DNA of 64,000 bases, taken from positions 1 to 64,000 of the forward strand of contig CAMVBJ010000011.1 of assembly GCA_947165675.1 (NCBI GenBank). Reading direction: 5' to 3'. Of this stretch, positions 25,568-34,307 are shown piece by piece. Each line of letters opens with the position of its first letter. The stretch's first letter is position 1. The notes beneath the pieces are model-generated. The model saw only the letters and a list, made by a program, of their open reading frames with translations, was not told the origin of the DNA and did no database searches. Made by a program: the position numbers and the translations under genes. This DNA is from an uncultured Prevotellaceae bacterium (GTDB lineage: Bacteria; Bacteroidota; Bacteroidia; Bacteroidales; Muribaculaceae).

Positions 25568-26191
25568 ATGAAAAGAATAACTTTACTCTTCACCGCTATG
25601 CTGCTCACCGCAGCGGCAGCGCTGGCCCAGACCTCATCGCGCTGGGGTGTCACCGCTGGAGCCAATATCAATAGTGTTCACTTCAAGCAGACTGACATTG
25701 TGCCCAGCAAGACCATGTGGGGTCCACAGGTGGGTGTGACAGGCGAGATGAACTTCAGTGGCGTCGGCTTCGGCGTTGATGGCTCGGTGCTCTATTCGCT
25801 CAAGCAGGGCAAGGTCAATTATGGTGACCGCGTGGTGTGGTCATCCCAGGGCTATGGCAACGAGACCGTGGCGATGCACTACATTGACGTGCCACTGCAC
25901 CTCAAGCTCAAGTGGCGCCGTCTGGAGGGTCTGGAAAACACGATCATGCCCATGATCTATGCGGGTCCGCAGTTTTCTTTTCTGGCCTATGGAAACCACA
26001 AGTCGCTCAATAGCTATCCCCCTGTCAATGTGTATCTTGACATGGGCCTGGGCATCGAACTGGTAGAGCGCTTGCAGATCAGGGCTGGCTACAATTTCTC
26101 GATAGGCCAGTCGTTTCATACCAAGGTCCTCGACGACAACGTGGCCAAGAACCGCACCTGGTATTTCAATGTTACATGGTTTCTTAAATAG
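25568..26191 (+). CDS. Small outer-membrane beta-barrel, paralogue
   Basis: A 207-residue protein: signal peptide (MKRITLLFTAMLLTAAAALA), then strands such as WGVTAGANINSVHF, VGFGVDGSVLYSL, MHYIDVPLHLKLKW and LQIRAGYNFSIG, ending in WFLK. PorT/OMP_b-brl family. No substrate can be assigned. Confidence 0.8.
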   Translation: MKRITLLFTAMLLTAAAALAQTSSRWGVTAGANINSVHFKQTDIVPSKTMWGPQVGVTGEMNFSGVGFGVDGSVLYSLKQGKVNYGDRVVWSSQGYGNETVAMHYIDVPLHLKLKWRRLEGLENTIMPMIYAGPQFSFLAYGNHKSLNSYPPVNVYLDMGLGIELVERLQIRAGYNFSIGQSFHTKVLDDNVAKNRTWYFNVTWFLK

Positions 26192-26256
26192 GCTATAGGC
26201 TATAGGTTGTAGGCTTTAGGTTATAGGCTGTAGGTTATAGGTTTTAGGTTTTAAGG
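26192..26256. repeat. CTATAGG/TTATAGG tract
   Basis: Tandem 7-8 bp units of the same kind as at 19864-19935, between the barrel gene and apbE. Confidence 0.7.
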
Positions 26257-26275
26257 CTGCTATGACTACTGAGAG

Positions 26276-27289
26276 ATGACCAAGCGGTATGCGGCGATAT
26301 TAATAGCTCTCGTGGTCGCGATTGTGATGATGTTCGTCGGTCGTGGCCGCAAGCATTTTTATACCAGCGAGGGTGTGGTGTGGACAACCGAGTATCACAT
26401 CACCTATGAGTCCAATCAAGATTTGTCCGATAGCATTCAGCTGATTTTTAATAGAATAGACATGAGTGTGTCGCCCTATAACAAGGCGTCGCTCATATCG
26501 TCGCTCAACGAGAACACATCGTGGCGTGTCGATGCCTATATCAAGCGGTTGCTGGAAGCATCGGCAGACGTCAACCGCCAGAGTGGTGGAGCCTATGACC
26601 CCACAGTGATGCCGCTGGTCAACGCATGGGGCTTCGGTTACAAGAGTGGCAAGATGCCCACGCGGGCTCAGCTCGATAGCATCCTGGCATTTGTCGGCAT
26701 GGACAAGGTGTCGCTCCACGGCGACACGCTCGTCAAGCGCGACCCGCGCTTGATGCTCGATTTCAGCTCCATTGCCAAGGGGATGGCCTGTGACGAGATA
26801 GGCCGCATGCTCACCCGTAATGGGGTCCGCAACTGGCTCGTCGAGATCGGTGGCGAGGTGATGGCCAGCGGGGTGAACAAGCGGGGCACGGCGTGGCAGG
26901 TGTCGGTGGATATGCCCACGAGCGAGACCGACGAGGTTACCCATGACAGTGCCTTGACCCTGGCTCTGGATAGTGAAGCCGTCGCCACCAGCGGCAACTA
27001 CCGCAAGTGGCGGGAACAGGGAGACCACAAGATTTCGCATATTATTGACCCCCGCACGGGCGACAGCAGGGTAGGGACCTTGTTGAGCGTCACCGTCATC
27101 GCCCCCGACTGCATGATGGCCGACGCGTGGGCGACAGCCTGCATGGTGATGGGCGACAGTGCCACGCGAGCCTTGATGGAGCGCCGCAAGGACTTAGGTG
27201 TCATGACCATCGTGGGTGATACCGTTACTGGTAACCTCGTCGTGTGGAGCAATGCACCCTTTGCCGACCACATTCACTCTCCCAACTGA
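26276..27289 (+). CDS. apbE: FAD:protein FMN transferase (ApbE)
   Basis: A 337-residue periplasmic, membrane-anchored enzyme (TM 5-22, no lipobox) that attaches FMN to threonines of flavoproteins such as NqrB/NqrC or RnfG. Family motifs present are YDPTVMPLVNAWGFG, LDFSSIAKGMACD, the flavin-binding ATSGNYR, HIIDPRTG and the metal-binding ADAWATACMVMG. The length is normal. No Nqr or Rnf genes are in the window. Confidence 0.93.
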   Translation: MTKRYAAILIALVVAIVMMFVGRGRKHFYTSEGVVWTTEYHITYESNQDLSDSIQLIFNRIDMSVSPYNKASLISSLNENTSWRVDAYIKRLLEASADVNRQSGGAYDPTVMPLVNAWGFGYKSGKMPTRAQLDSILAFVGMDKVSLHGDTLVKRDPRLMLDFSSIAKGMACDEIGRMLTRNGVRNWLVEIGGEVMASGVNKRGTAWQVSVDMPTSETDEVTHDSALTLALDSEAVATSGNYRKWREQGDHKISHIIDPRTGDSRVGTLLSVTVIAPDCMMADAWATACMVMGDSATRALMERRKDLGVMTIVGDTVTGNLVVWSNAPFADHIHSPN

Positions 27290-27322
27290 TTTTTGTGCCT
27301 TAACGTGAACTCTTAGCCGGAT

Positions 27323-28087
27323 TTATTGGGCGATGATGAGTTCGATGCCCAGGTCCTCGACTTTCTTGACCAATTTAGGTGAAACGCCAGCATCGGTGAT
27401 GATGATGTCCACGGCGTCGATGTCGGCAATCTTGGCGAAGCCACGACGGCCAAACTTGCTGCTGTCGGCCAGGACAATAGTCTTTTGGGCCGCAGCCATC
27501 ATCTTCTGGTTCAGGCTGGCCTCGCGCATCTCGGTGGTGGTGATGCCGTAGTCAAAGTCGATGCCATCAACTCCCAAGTACACCTTGCTGAACGAGCATT
27601 GCTCGAGGATGCGTGAGGCATATTCACCGACGACCGACAGGCTGCTGTGCCTCAACATGCCCCCCAGCTGGATGATGTCGATGTTCTCGTGCTGTGACAG
27701 GATGTTGCTCACGGGAAGCGATGCCGAGACGACCGTCAGGCGGTGGATGGGCTGGATGTTGCGGGCCAGGGCGTGTACCGTGGTGCCCGATGCGATGGCG
27801 ATGCTGTCGTCACGGGTGATGAGGCGTGCCGCTTCGCGTCCGATGGCGTGTTTCTCGTCGGTGGCGAGTTTCTCCTTGACGTTGACCGAGCGGTTGTTGA
27901 TGTAGGGGTTGATGAGCACCGCTTTTCCATGGCTGCGATAGAGCTTGTCGCCCTTCTCGAGCTCGGTCAGATCCTTGCGCACCGTCACTGCCGACACGTC
28001 GAGCATCGTCACCAAGTCGGACACCGGCACCGAGCCGTGCTTGATGAGTGCCTCCATAATCATTTCATGTCGTTGTTCCTTGGTCAT
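27323..28087 (-). CDS. DeoR-family repressor, likely regulator of the glp operon
   Basis: A 254-residue regulator with an N-terminal winged HTH (MTKEQRHEMIMEALIKHG, then SVPVSDLVTMLDVSAVTVRK) and the sugar-phosphate isomerase-like effector domain (GREAARLI, ASGTTVHALAR, YLGVDGIDFDYGITT). ATG 28087 is preferred over the longer frame to 28186, because the -7 box at 28123 lies within the extension. Divergent from glpA; DeoR members such as GlpR bind glycerol-3-phosphate, so this is likely a GlpR-like repressor, but the ligand is inferred from context. Confidence 0.85.
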   Translation of the reverse strand: MTKEQRHEMIMEALIKHGSVPVSDLVTMLDVSAVTVRKDLTELEKGDKLYRSHGKAVLINPYINNRSVNVKEKLATDEKHAIGREAARLITRDDSIAIASGTTVHALARNIQPIHRLTVVSASLPVSNILSQHENIDIIQLGGMLRHSSLSVVGEYASRILEQCSFSKVYLGVDGIDFDYGITTTEMREASLNQKMMAAAQKTIVLADSSKFGRRGFAKIADIDAVDIIITDAGVSPKLVKKVEDLGIELIIAQ

Positions 28088-28122
28088 TGCGAATCGAAGA
28101 TTTAAATTAAGGTTGGATGGCA

Positions 28123-28150
28123 CAAAAGTAGGGCAAAGAATCAAATCTGC
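28123..28150 (-). promoter_or_regulatory. Promoter for the DeoR gene
   Basis: Minus strand: TACTTTTG at 28123-28130 with TTG 20 bp upstream (TTGGCAG), giving a leader of about 30 nt. Confidence 0.55.
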
Positions 28151-28239
28151 CAAGAAACAAGACAAAAATCTTTCGATTTTTTTCAAAATGAAACATTGAA
28201 ATGGCGTTTTTGGCCATAAATCAGTGTCATTTTGGTGTC

Positions 28240-28254
28240 AAAACGAAACGTTTT
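28240..28254. promoter_or_regulatory. Candidate DeoR operator
   Basis: Perfect dyad AAAACG-AAA-CGTTTT between the divergent DeoR and glpA promoters. A TTTC/GAAAC-rich stretch (AAAATGAAACATTG) nearby may hold a second half-site. The remaining 28151-28524 gap is AT-rich leader. Confidence 0.5.
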
Positions 28255-28375
28255 AATCCTTAAACGTAATGTGGATTGGCGTTTGGTTTTTGAATTATAC
28301 AATCTGTATTCTTCTATTTGTTAGCTATTTGTGACATTATTTTTACAGAATATTGAAAATAATATCGAAATTATT

Positions 28376-28405
28376 TTGTCAATTAAATTACACATTATAC
28401 CTTTG
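28376..28405 (+). promoter_or_regulatory. Promoter of the glp operon
   Basis: TTG 28376-28378, 19 bp, TACCTTTG 28398-28405: a consensus promoter. The leader to ATG 28525 is about 110 nt. Confidence 0.75.
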
Positions 28406-28524
28406 CAACGAAACTAATTAGCGTCACTGTGCATTAACTACTATTAAAAATGTGAAAATGATGGGAAATAAATGCCGTCTTGTGGCCAGAATTGATTAGT
28501 TTTGCTACCTTAAACGCATTATTT

Positions 28525-30168
28525 ATGGTAACGAACGAAGTTTATAGTACAGAATATGACGTGATCATCATCGGTGGTGGCGCTACAGGTGCCGGAACCG
28601 CGCGTGATTGCGCCCTGCGTGGTTTGAAGGTGCTGCTCGTTGAGCGCAATGACTACAGCACGGGTGCCACGGGCCGCAACCACGGCTTGATGCACAGCGG
28701 AGCGCGCTATGCCGTGACCGATGGCGAGAGTGCCAGCGAGTGCATCAGCGAGAACATGATATTGCGTCGCATCGCCCGCCACTGCGTTGAAGAGACCGAC
28801 GGCTTGTTCATCACGCTACCCGAGGATGACCTGGGCTACCAGCGCACCTTTGTCGAGGCATGCCAGCGTGCGGGCATCCGCGCCGACGTCATCGATCCGG
28901 CCGAGGCCCGCGTCCTGGAACCAGCCGTCAATCCGGAGCTCACTGGTGCCGTGCGCATTCCTGACGCGTCGATCGACCCTTTCCGCTTGACTGTCGCCAA
29001 TCTGCTTGATGCCCGCCTGCATGGTGCTGAGACGCTCAACTACCACGAGGTGGAGGGCATGATCATCAACCAAAACCGTGTTGAGGGCGTCAAGTTGCTC
29101 AACAAGCGCAATGGAGAACACGTCGAGGTGAGAGGCCATGTGGTGGTCAACGCCTGTGGCATCTGGGGACAACGCATTGCCGAGATGGCTGGTGTCAAGA
29201 TCTCGATGTTCCCCGCGAGGGGCGCTTTGCTCATCTTTGGCCACCGTGTGAACAACATGGTCATTAACCGTTGCCGCAAGCCCGCCAATGCCGACATCCT
29301 GGTGCCCGACGACACCGTGTGTGTGATCGGTACCACCAGCGACCGCATTCCCATCGAGACCGTTGATGACATGAGGGTGACCCGCGAGGAGGTGGACGTG
29401 CTGCTCAGGGAGGGCGTTAAGATTGCCCCGTCACTGGCCACGACAAGGATTATCCGCGCCTATGCCGGCGTGCGGCCTCTTGTTGCCAGTGATGACGACC
29501 CGAGTGGCCGCAGCATCAGCCGTGGCATCGTGTGCCTTGACCATGCTCAGCGCGATGGTCTGGAGGGCTTGATCACAATCACGGGTGGAAAGATGATGAC
29601 CTATCGATTGATGGGCGAGATTGCCACCAACGCCGTGTGTGCCAAGTTGGGCAACACGGCACCCTGTGTCACCGCCACCCAGCCGTTGCCCGGCTCGGAA
29701 GAGGATGCGCCCAGCCAGAGCGACATGACCAAGCGTTACAGCTTCGGCCAGCGTGCCGCCATCGGTCGTCATGGATCGTTGGCCGCCCGCATCGAGAAAG
29801 ACAATGATATTGATAATGCTCTGGTGTGTGAGTGCGAAGGCGTCACGGTGGGCGAAATCAAATATGCCGTCAACCAGCTGCATGTGCACAATCTGGTGAA
29901 CTTGCGCCGTCGCACGCGTGTGGGTATGGGTACCTGTCAGGGCAAGCTCTGCTCGTGTCGTGCCGCATCGCTGCTGGGCGAACTGAACCATGACGTGAGA
30001 GGCGCCCAGGAAGATCTCGCGGCCTTCCTTGACGAGCGCTGGAAGGGCATGAGGCCCGTGGCATGGGGCGACACCCTGCGTGAGGCGCAGTTGACCGCTG
30101 CCATCTACGAGGGCCTGTGTGGACTTGACATGGCCGTTGACAGGACAGGAAAGGAGGACGTGCAATGA
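28525..30168 (+). CDS. glpA: Anaerobic glycerol-3-phosphate dehydrogenase subunit A
   Basis: A 547-residue FAD enzyme oxidising sn-glycerol-3-phosphate to dihydroxyacetone phosphate. The N-terminal dinucleotide fold (DVIIIGGGATGAGTARDCAL) and the DAO-domain substrate region (GATGRNHGLMHSGARY) are typical. The C-terminal BFD-like [2Fe-2S] domain has cysteines in CECEG and GTCQGKLCSC. ATG 28525 places the start right at the flavin domain. The stop overlaps the glpB start (ATGA). Forms a complex with GlpB and the membrane-associated GlpC. Confidence 0.95.
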   Translation: MVTNEVYSTEYDVIIIGGGATGAGTARDCALRGLKVLLVERNDYSTGATGRNHGLMHSGARYAVTDGESASECISENMILRRIARHCVEETDGLFITLPEDDLGYQRTFVEACQRAGIRADVIDPAEARVLEPAVNPELTGAVRIPDASIDPFRLTVANLLDARLHGAETLNYHEVEGMIINQNRVEGVKLLNKRNGEHVEVRGHVVVNACGIWGQRIAEMAGVKISMFPARGALLIFGHRVNNMVINRCRKPANADILVPDDTVCVIGTTSDRIPIETVDDMRVTREEVDVLLREGVKIAPSLATTRIIRAYAGVRPLVASDDDPSGRSISRGIVCLDHAQRDGLEGLITITGGKMMTYRLMGEIATNAVCAKLGNTAPCVTATQPLPGSEEDAPSQSDMTKRYSFGQRAAIGRHGSLAARIEKDNDIDNALVCECEGVTVGEIKYAVNQLHVHNLVNLRRRTRVGMGTCQGKLCSCRAASLLGELNHDVRGAQEDLAAFLDERWKGMRPVAWGDTLREAQLTAAIYEGLCGLDMAVDRTGKEDVQ

Positions 30169-31403
30169 GAATGGATACTGTGATCATGGGCGGAGGCCTG
30201 AGTGGTCTCGTGTGTGGCATCGCGCTTGCCAAGCGTGGTCAGCGTGTGGCTATCGTCACCACGGGGCAGAGCACATTGCTCTTTAACGGTGGCTCGATGG
30301 AACTGCTGGGATGTGTTGATGGCAAGGCTGTCACGTCGCCGGTTGACGCTGTCGCTGCATTGCCCGAGGAGCACCCGTACCGCAAAATCGGTGCCGAACG
30401 CATCGCTGACCTGGCCGGGCAGGCCAAGTCTCTGCTGAGCGATGCCGGCATCCAGATGGAGGGCACTGCCACTGCCAATCACTGGCGCGTTACCCCGATG
30501 GGTGTCGCTAAGCCTGCCTGGCTGACGCTCAAGAGCCACTTGCGCATTGATGACCTTGACAAGTTGCCGTGCAAGCGTCTGGCGCTGATGTGTGTCAAGG
30601 GTTTCTTTGACGAGCCTAATGGCATGTTGGCCAACGGCCTGCGTGAGATGGGCTTTGACGTCGAGATGATAGAATTCACTACCGATGACATCACAGCGCT
30701 GCGCCGTAGCCCCAGTGAGATGCGTGCCAGCAGCCTGGCTAAGCACCTGCTGAGCAATAGCTCGTTGCAGCGTGTGGCCGACGAGATCAACCGTCATGCG
30801 GGAAATGCTGATGTGGTATTGTTGCCCAATGTGCTTGCCGATGAGGACAGCTATGAGACTTTGCAGTCGATGGTCAACAAGCCCTTGCGTCAGGTGGCCA
30901 CATTGCCGCCCGCCGTGGCTGGCAACCGCATGCAGTCGTTGTTGCGTCACTATTTCCAGATGCTTGGCGGTACCTATCTCATGGGCGATACCGCTGTCGG
31001 TGGCACGCTCGACGGAGCCCGATTGGTGAGCATCACAACCGCCAAGTTGGGTGACATGCCCCTCAAGGCCGACGAGTTTGTGCTGGCCACGGGCTCATTC
31101 ATCAGCCGAGGTCTGGTGGCTGACTATGAGCGCGTGTATGAGCCCATCCTCGACCTGGATGTGGATGCCGACGCCGACCGTGAGCAGTGGACCCGATTTG
31201 GCATCCTTGAACCGCAGGCCTATTCCCGCTATGGGGTCAAGACCGATGGTGACCTGCGCTGCATCAAGCAGGGCAAGACCATTCATAACCTGCGAGCCAT
31301 CGGCTCGGTACTGAGTGGACACGATGCCATCAAGATGGGGGACGGTACAGGTGTGTCGCTGCTGACGGCACTCGCTGCGACCCAGTCCATCTTGGAAAAA
31401 TGA
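30165..31403 (+). CDS. glpB: Anaerobic glycerol-3-phosphate dehydrogenase subunit B
   Basis: A 412-residue FAD/FMN-binding subunit, start MRMDTVIMGGGLSGLVCGIA with a glycine-rich nucleotide loop. The C-terminal region ends with a second flavin motif (IGSVLSGHDAIKMGDGTGVS). The length and placement between glpA and glpC are standard. It passes electrons from GlpA towards GlpC. Confidence 0.93.
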   Translation: MRMDTVIMGGGLSGLVCGIALAKRGQRVAIVTTGQSTLLFNGGSMELLGCVDGKAVTSPVDAVAALPEEHPYRKIGAERIADLAGQAKSLLSDAGIQMEGTATANHWRVTPMGVAKPAWLTLKSHLRIDDLDKLPCKRLALMCVKGFFDEPNGMLANGLREMGFDVEMIEFTTDDITALRRSPSEMRASSLAKHLLSNSSLQRVADEINRHAGNADVVLLPNVLADEDSYETLQSMVNKPLRQVATLPPAVAGNRMQSLLRHYFQMLGGTYLMGDTAVGGTLDGARLVSITTAKLGDMPLKADEFVLATGSFISRGLVADYERVYEPILDLDVDADADREQWTRFGILEPQAYSRYGVKTDGDLRCIKQGKTIHNLRAIGSVLSGHDAIKMGDGTGVSLLTALAATQSILEK

Positions 31404-31509
31404 AATACCGCATTAACTACCACGCGGAATGAAGTCCCGTGAGGATTTCGAGAAAAGATTTAGAGTTAGATAGATAACGATTTGATTGATGATTTTTTAA
31501 AGGGATATT

Positions 31510-32775
31510 ATGGCTGACAAGATGCAACTATGCAACATCAGCGCGAACAACTTTGAGCAGTGTACCAAGTGCTCCATCTGCACGACTGTCTGCCCGGTTG
31601 CCGCTGTGACTACCGACTATCCTGGTCCCAAGCAGGCCGGCCCTGACGGTGAGCGTTACCGCCTGAAGGATCCCGCATATTATGACAAGATGCTCAAGTT
31701 GTGCTTGAACTGCAAGCGCTGTGAAGTGGCTTGTCCCAGCGGGGTGCACATTGCCGACATCATTCAGCGCGCCCGCATGAAGGCGGGCGAGGGCAAGCGT
31801 GCCAGCCTGCGTGACACCATGCTTGCCAACACTGACTTGCTGGGCACCGTGGCTAATCTGGTGGCCCCTGTTGCCAATGCGGCACTGGGCCTCAAGCCCA
31901 CCAAGCTGGTGATGGACAGTGTAATGGCCATTGACAAGCACCGCACGTTCCCAGCCTACAGCCGCACCAAGTTTGAAACCTGGTTTAAGCGCCATGCCGC
32001 TGATAGTCAGGAGGCCTATCCCCACCATGTGAGCTATTTCCATGGTTGCTATGTGAACTATAACTTCCCCAAGTTGGGTCAAGATCTGGTCAAACTGATG
32101 AATGCCGTGGGATATGGCGTGCATCTGCTTGACAAGGAACAGTGTTGTGGTGTCGCCCTCATCGCCAACGGCCTCTACAAGCAGGCTAAGCGCCAGGGCA
32201 ACGTGAATGCCACATCGATACGTCATGCCGTGAAAGATGAGCGTCACACGGTGTTGACCACCAGTTCGAGCTGCACCTTTAACTTGCGAGACGAGTATCC
32301 TGCCGTATTGGGTATTGATACCAGCGACGTGCGTGACAGCATCATGCTGGCGACACGTTTTCTGTATCGGCTTGTGGAAGATGGAGATATCAAGCTAATC
32401 TTTAAGCAAGACTACAAGCATCGTGTTGCCTATCACACCGCTTGCCACATGCAGCGCATGGGCTGGCATCTCTACAGCATTGAGATGCTGCGCATGATTC
32501 CTGGTCTCGACCTGGTAGTGCTCGATCAGGAATGTTGCGGTATCTCGGGCACCTACGGTTTCAAGAAAGAGAATTATGAGCGCTCACAGGCTATCGGCTC
32601 GACCCTGTTCAAGCAGATTGAGCAGGCACGCGTTGAGGTTGTCGCTACCGATTGCGAGACCTGCAAGTGGCAGATCGAGATGTCCACAGGCGTGCCAGTA
32701 GAGAACCCCGTCAGCATCCTTGCTGATGCCCTCGATGTCGAGGCAACCCGCAAGGCGAACGGAGTTAAAGATTGA
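31510..32775 (+). CDS. glpC: Anaerobic glycerol-3-phosphate dehydrogenase subunit C
   Basis: A 421-residue iron-sulphur protein with two 4Fe-4S motifs (CTKCSICTTVCP and CLNCKRCEVACP, residues 18-85) and two CCG domains (QCCGVALIANG; ECCGISGTYGF). It anchors GlpAB to the inner membrane and reduces menaquinone. A 106-bp gap separates it from glpB, with no promoter recognised. Confidence 0.95.
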   Translation: MADKMQLCNISANNFEQCTKCSICTTVCPVAAVTTDYPGPKQAGPDGERYRLKDPAYYDKMLKLCLNCKRCEVACPSGVHIADIIQRARMKAGEGKRASLRDTMLANTDLLGTVANLVAPVANAALGLKPTKLVMDSVMAIDKHRTFPAYSRTKFETWFKRHAADSQEAYPHHVSYFHGCYVNYNFPKLGQDLVKLMNAVGYGVHLLDKEQCCGVALIANGLYKQAKRQGNVNATSIRHAVKDERHTVLTTSSSCTFNLRDEYPAVLGIDTSDVRDSIMLATRFLYRLVEDGDIKLIFKQDYKHRVAYHTACHMQRMGWHLYSIEMLRMIPGLDLVVLDQECCGISGTYGFKKENYERSQAIGSTLFKQIEQARVEVVATDCETCKWQIEMSTGVPVENPVSILADALDVEATRKANGVKD

Positions 32776-32830
32776 AAAATAGATACTCAATTAAAAATCA
32801 ATATTTTAAAAACAAAAACTTAAAGTAATT

Positions 32831-34255
32831 ATGGCAAATTTTTTAACTCCCCCGGCTTATAAGCCCGAGAGAACCGATGCCAATGTCGATGCCGACTACA
32901 AGAGACTGCGTTGGCAAGTCTTTGTCGGAATCTTCATCGGTTATGCCGGTTTCTACCTGGTGAGAAAGAATTTCTCCATGGCTATCCCCATGCTTGAGCC
33001 ATTCGGTTTCACCAAGGGAATGCTGGGTACCGCCCTGGCGATGAATGCCGTGGCTTATGGATTTTCTAAGTTCGTCATGGCCAGCATCAGCGACCGCAGC
33101 AATGCCCGTCGCTTCCTGCCGTTGGGCTTGATCCTGTCGGCTATCGCCATGTTGTTCATGATGGTGCCCATCACGATGCTTGACCCGATCGGTCATCCCG
33201 AGCGTCGTGGTCTGGCCGTGTTCCTGATGGGTGCATTCAACTTCCTCGTGGGTTGGTTCCAGGGAATGGGCTGGCCCCCGTGCGGACGTGTGATGACACG
33301 CTGGTTCTCGATCAAGGAGCGTGGCACGTGGATGAGTGTATGGAACTGCGCCCACAATGTGGGTGGTGCGCTTGTCGGCCCCATGGCCGCCTATGGCGCC
33401 ATGTGGTTTGGTTCATGGTTTTATGGTAACGACGAGAAGATGTACTTCTTGATCGGTACATACGCCTTCCCGGCTGCTGTGGCTGTCTTGATCGCTATTA
33501 TCGCCTATGTGCTGATCCGTGACACCCCTCAATCGTGTGGTCTGCCCTCCATCGAGAAGTGGAGCGGCAGCGCCTCCAAGAACTATGACGAAAAGAAGAG
33601 CGAGCAGTCGCTCAGCGTGAAGGAGATCTTCCGCACCGTCTTGAGCAATAAGTTCTTGTGGTACATCGCTCTGGCCAACTCCTTTATCTATATGGTGCGC
33701 TACGGTTGTCTGGACTGGGCTCCCACCATCCTGAGCGAGCAGGGCGTGGACATCAAGAACGCCGGCTGGGCCTACTTTGCCTATGAGATCGCTGCCATCC
33801 CCGGCACCATCTTCTGCGGCTGGTTGAGCGATAAGGTCTTCAATGGCCGTCGCGCGTTGCCCACCATGATCTTTATGGCGCTGATTATCGTGGCTATCGT
33901 CATCTACTGGCAGAACATGACCAACCTGGCCGTTGTGCTTGCCTGCCTGATTGCCATCGGTTTCCTCATTTACGGTCCCGTGATGCTCATTGGCGTGCAA
34001 GCCCTTGACTTGGCACCCAAGAATGCTGCTGGCACAGCTGCCGGTCTCACTGGATTTATGGGCTATGTGCTGGGAACTGCTATCCTAGCCAACACTGTCC
34101 TGGGCTATGTGGCCGAGCATACCGGTGGCTGGGACATGCCGTTTATCCTGCTCATCGTGGGTTGTGTCCTCGCCATCTTCTTCATGGCCCTGACCTACAA
34201 GGAGGAACAATATCTCGTGGCTGACCGCAAGGGCGAGAGCGTCGAGAAAAAATAA
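32831..34255 (+). CDS. glpT: Glycerol-3-phosphate transporter (GlpT family MFS)
   Basis: A 474-residue twelve-helix antiporter exchanging glycerol-3-phosphate for phosphate. Family features are GYAGFYLVRKNFSMAIPML at helix 1, the GMGWPPCGRVMTRWF segment and two MFS bundles split by a charged loop (about 235-260). It is the inner-membrane step between the porin and GlpABC of this locus. Confidence 0.93.
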   Translation: MANFLTPPAYKPERTDANVDADYKRLRWQVFVGIFIGYAGFYLVRKNFSMAIPMLEPFGFTKGMLGTALAMNAVAYGFSKFVMASISDRSNARRFLPLGLILSAIAMLFMMVPITMLDPIGHPERRGLAVFLMGAFNFLVGWFQGMGWPPCGRVMTRWFSIKERGTWMSVWNCAHNVGGALVGPMAAYGAMWFGSWFYGNDEKMYFLIGTYAFPAAVAVLIAIIAYVLIRDTPQSCGLPSIEKWSGSASKNYDEKKSEQSLSVKEIFRTVLSNKFLWYIALANSFIYMVRYGCLDWAPTILSEQGVDIKNAGWAYFAYEIAAIPGTIFCGWLSDKVFNGRRALPTMIFMALIIVAIVIYWQNMTNLAVVLACLIAIGFLIYGPVMLIGVQALDLAPKNAAGTAAGLTGFMGYVLGTAILANTVLGYVAEHTGGWDMPFILLIVGCVLAIFFMALTYKEEQYLVADRKGESVEKK

Positions 34256-34307
34256 TCAAATAAAAAAGTAGTACTATAATTATTATTCATTAAAAAACAA
34301 TTTACTT

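Noticed and set aside
28480..28524. Longer glpA start at 28480
   Set aside because: It adds 15 residues without similarity to the family; ATG 28525 starts close to the flavin-binding strand.
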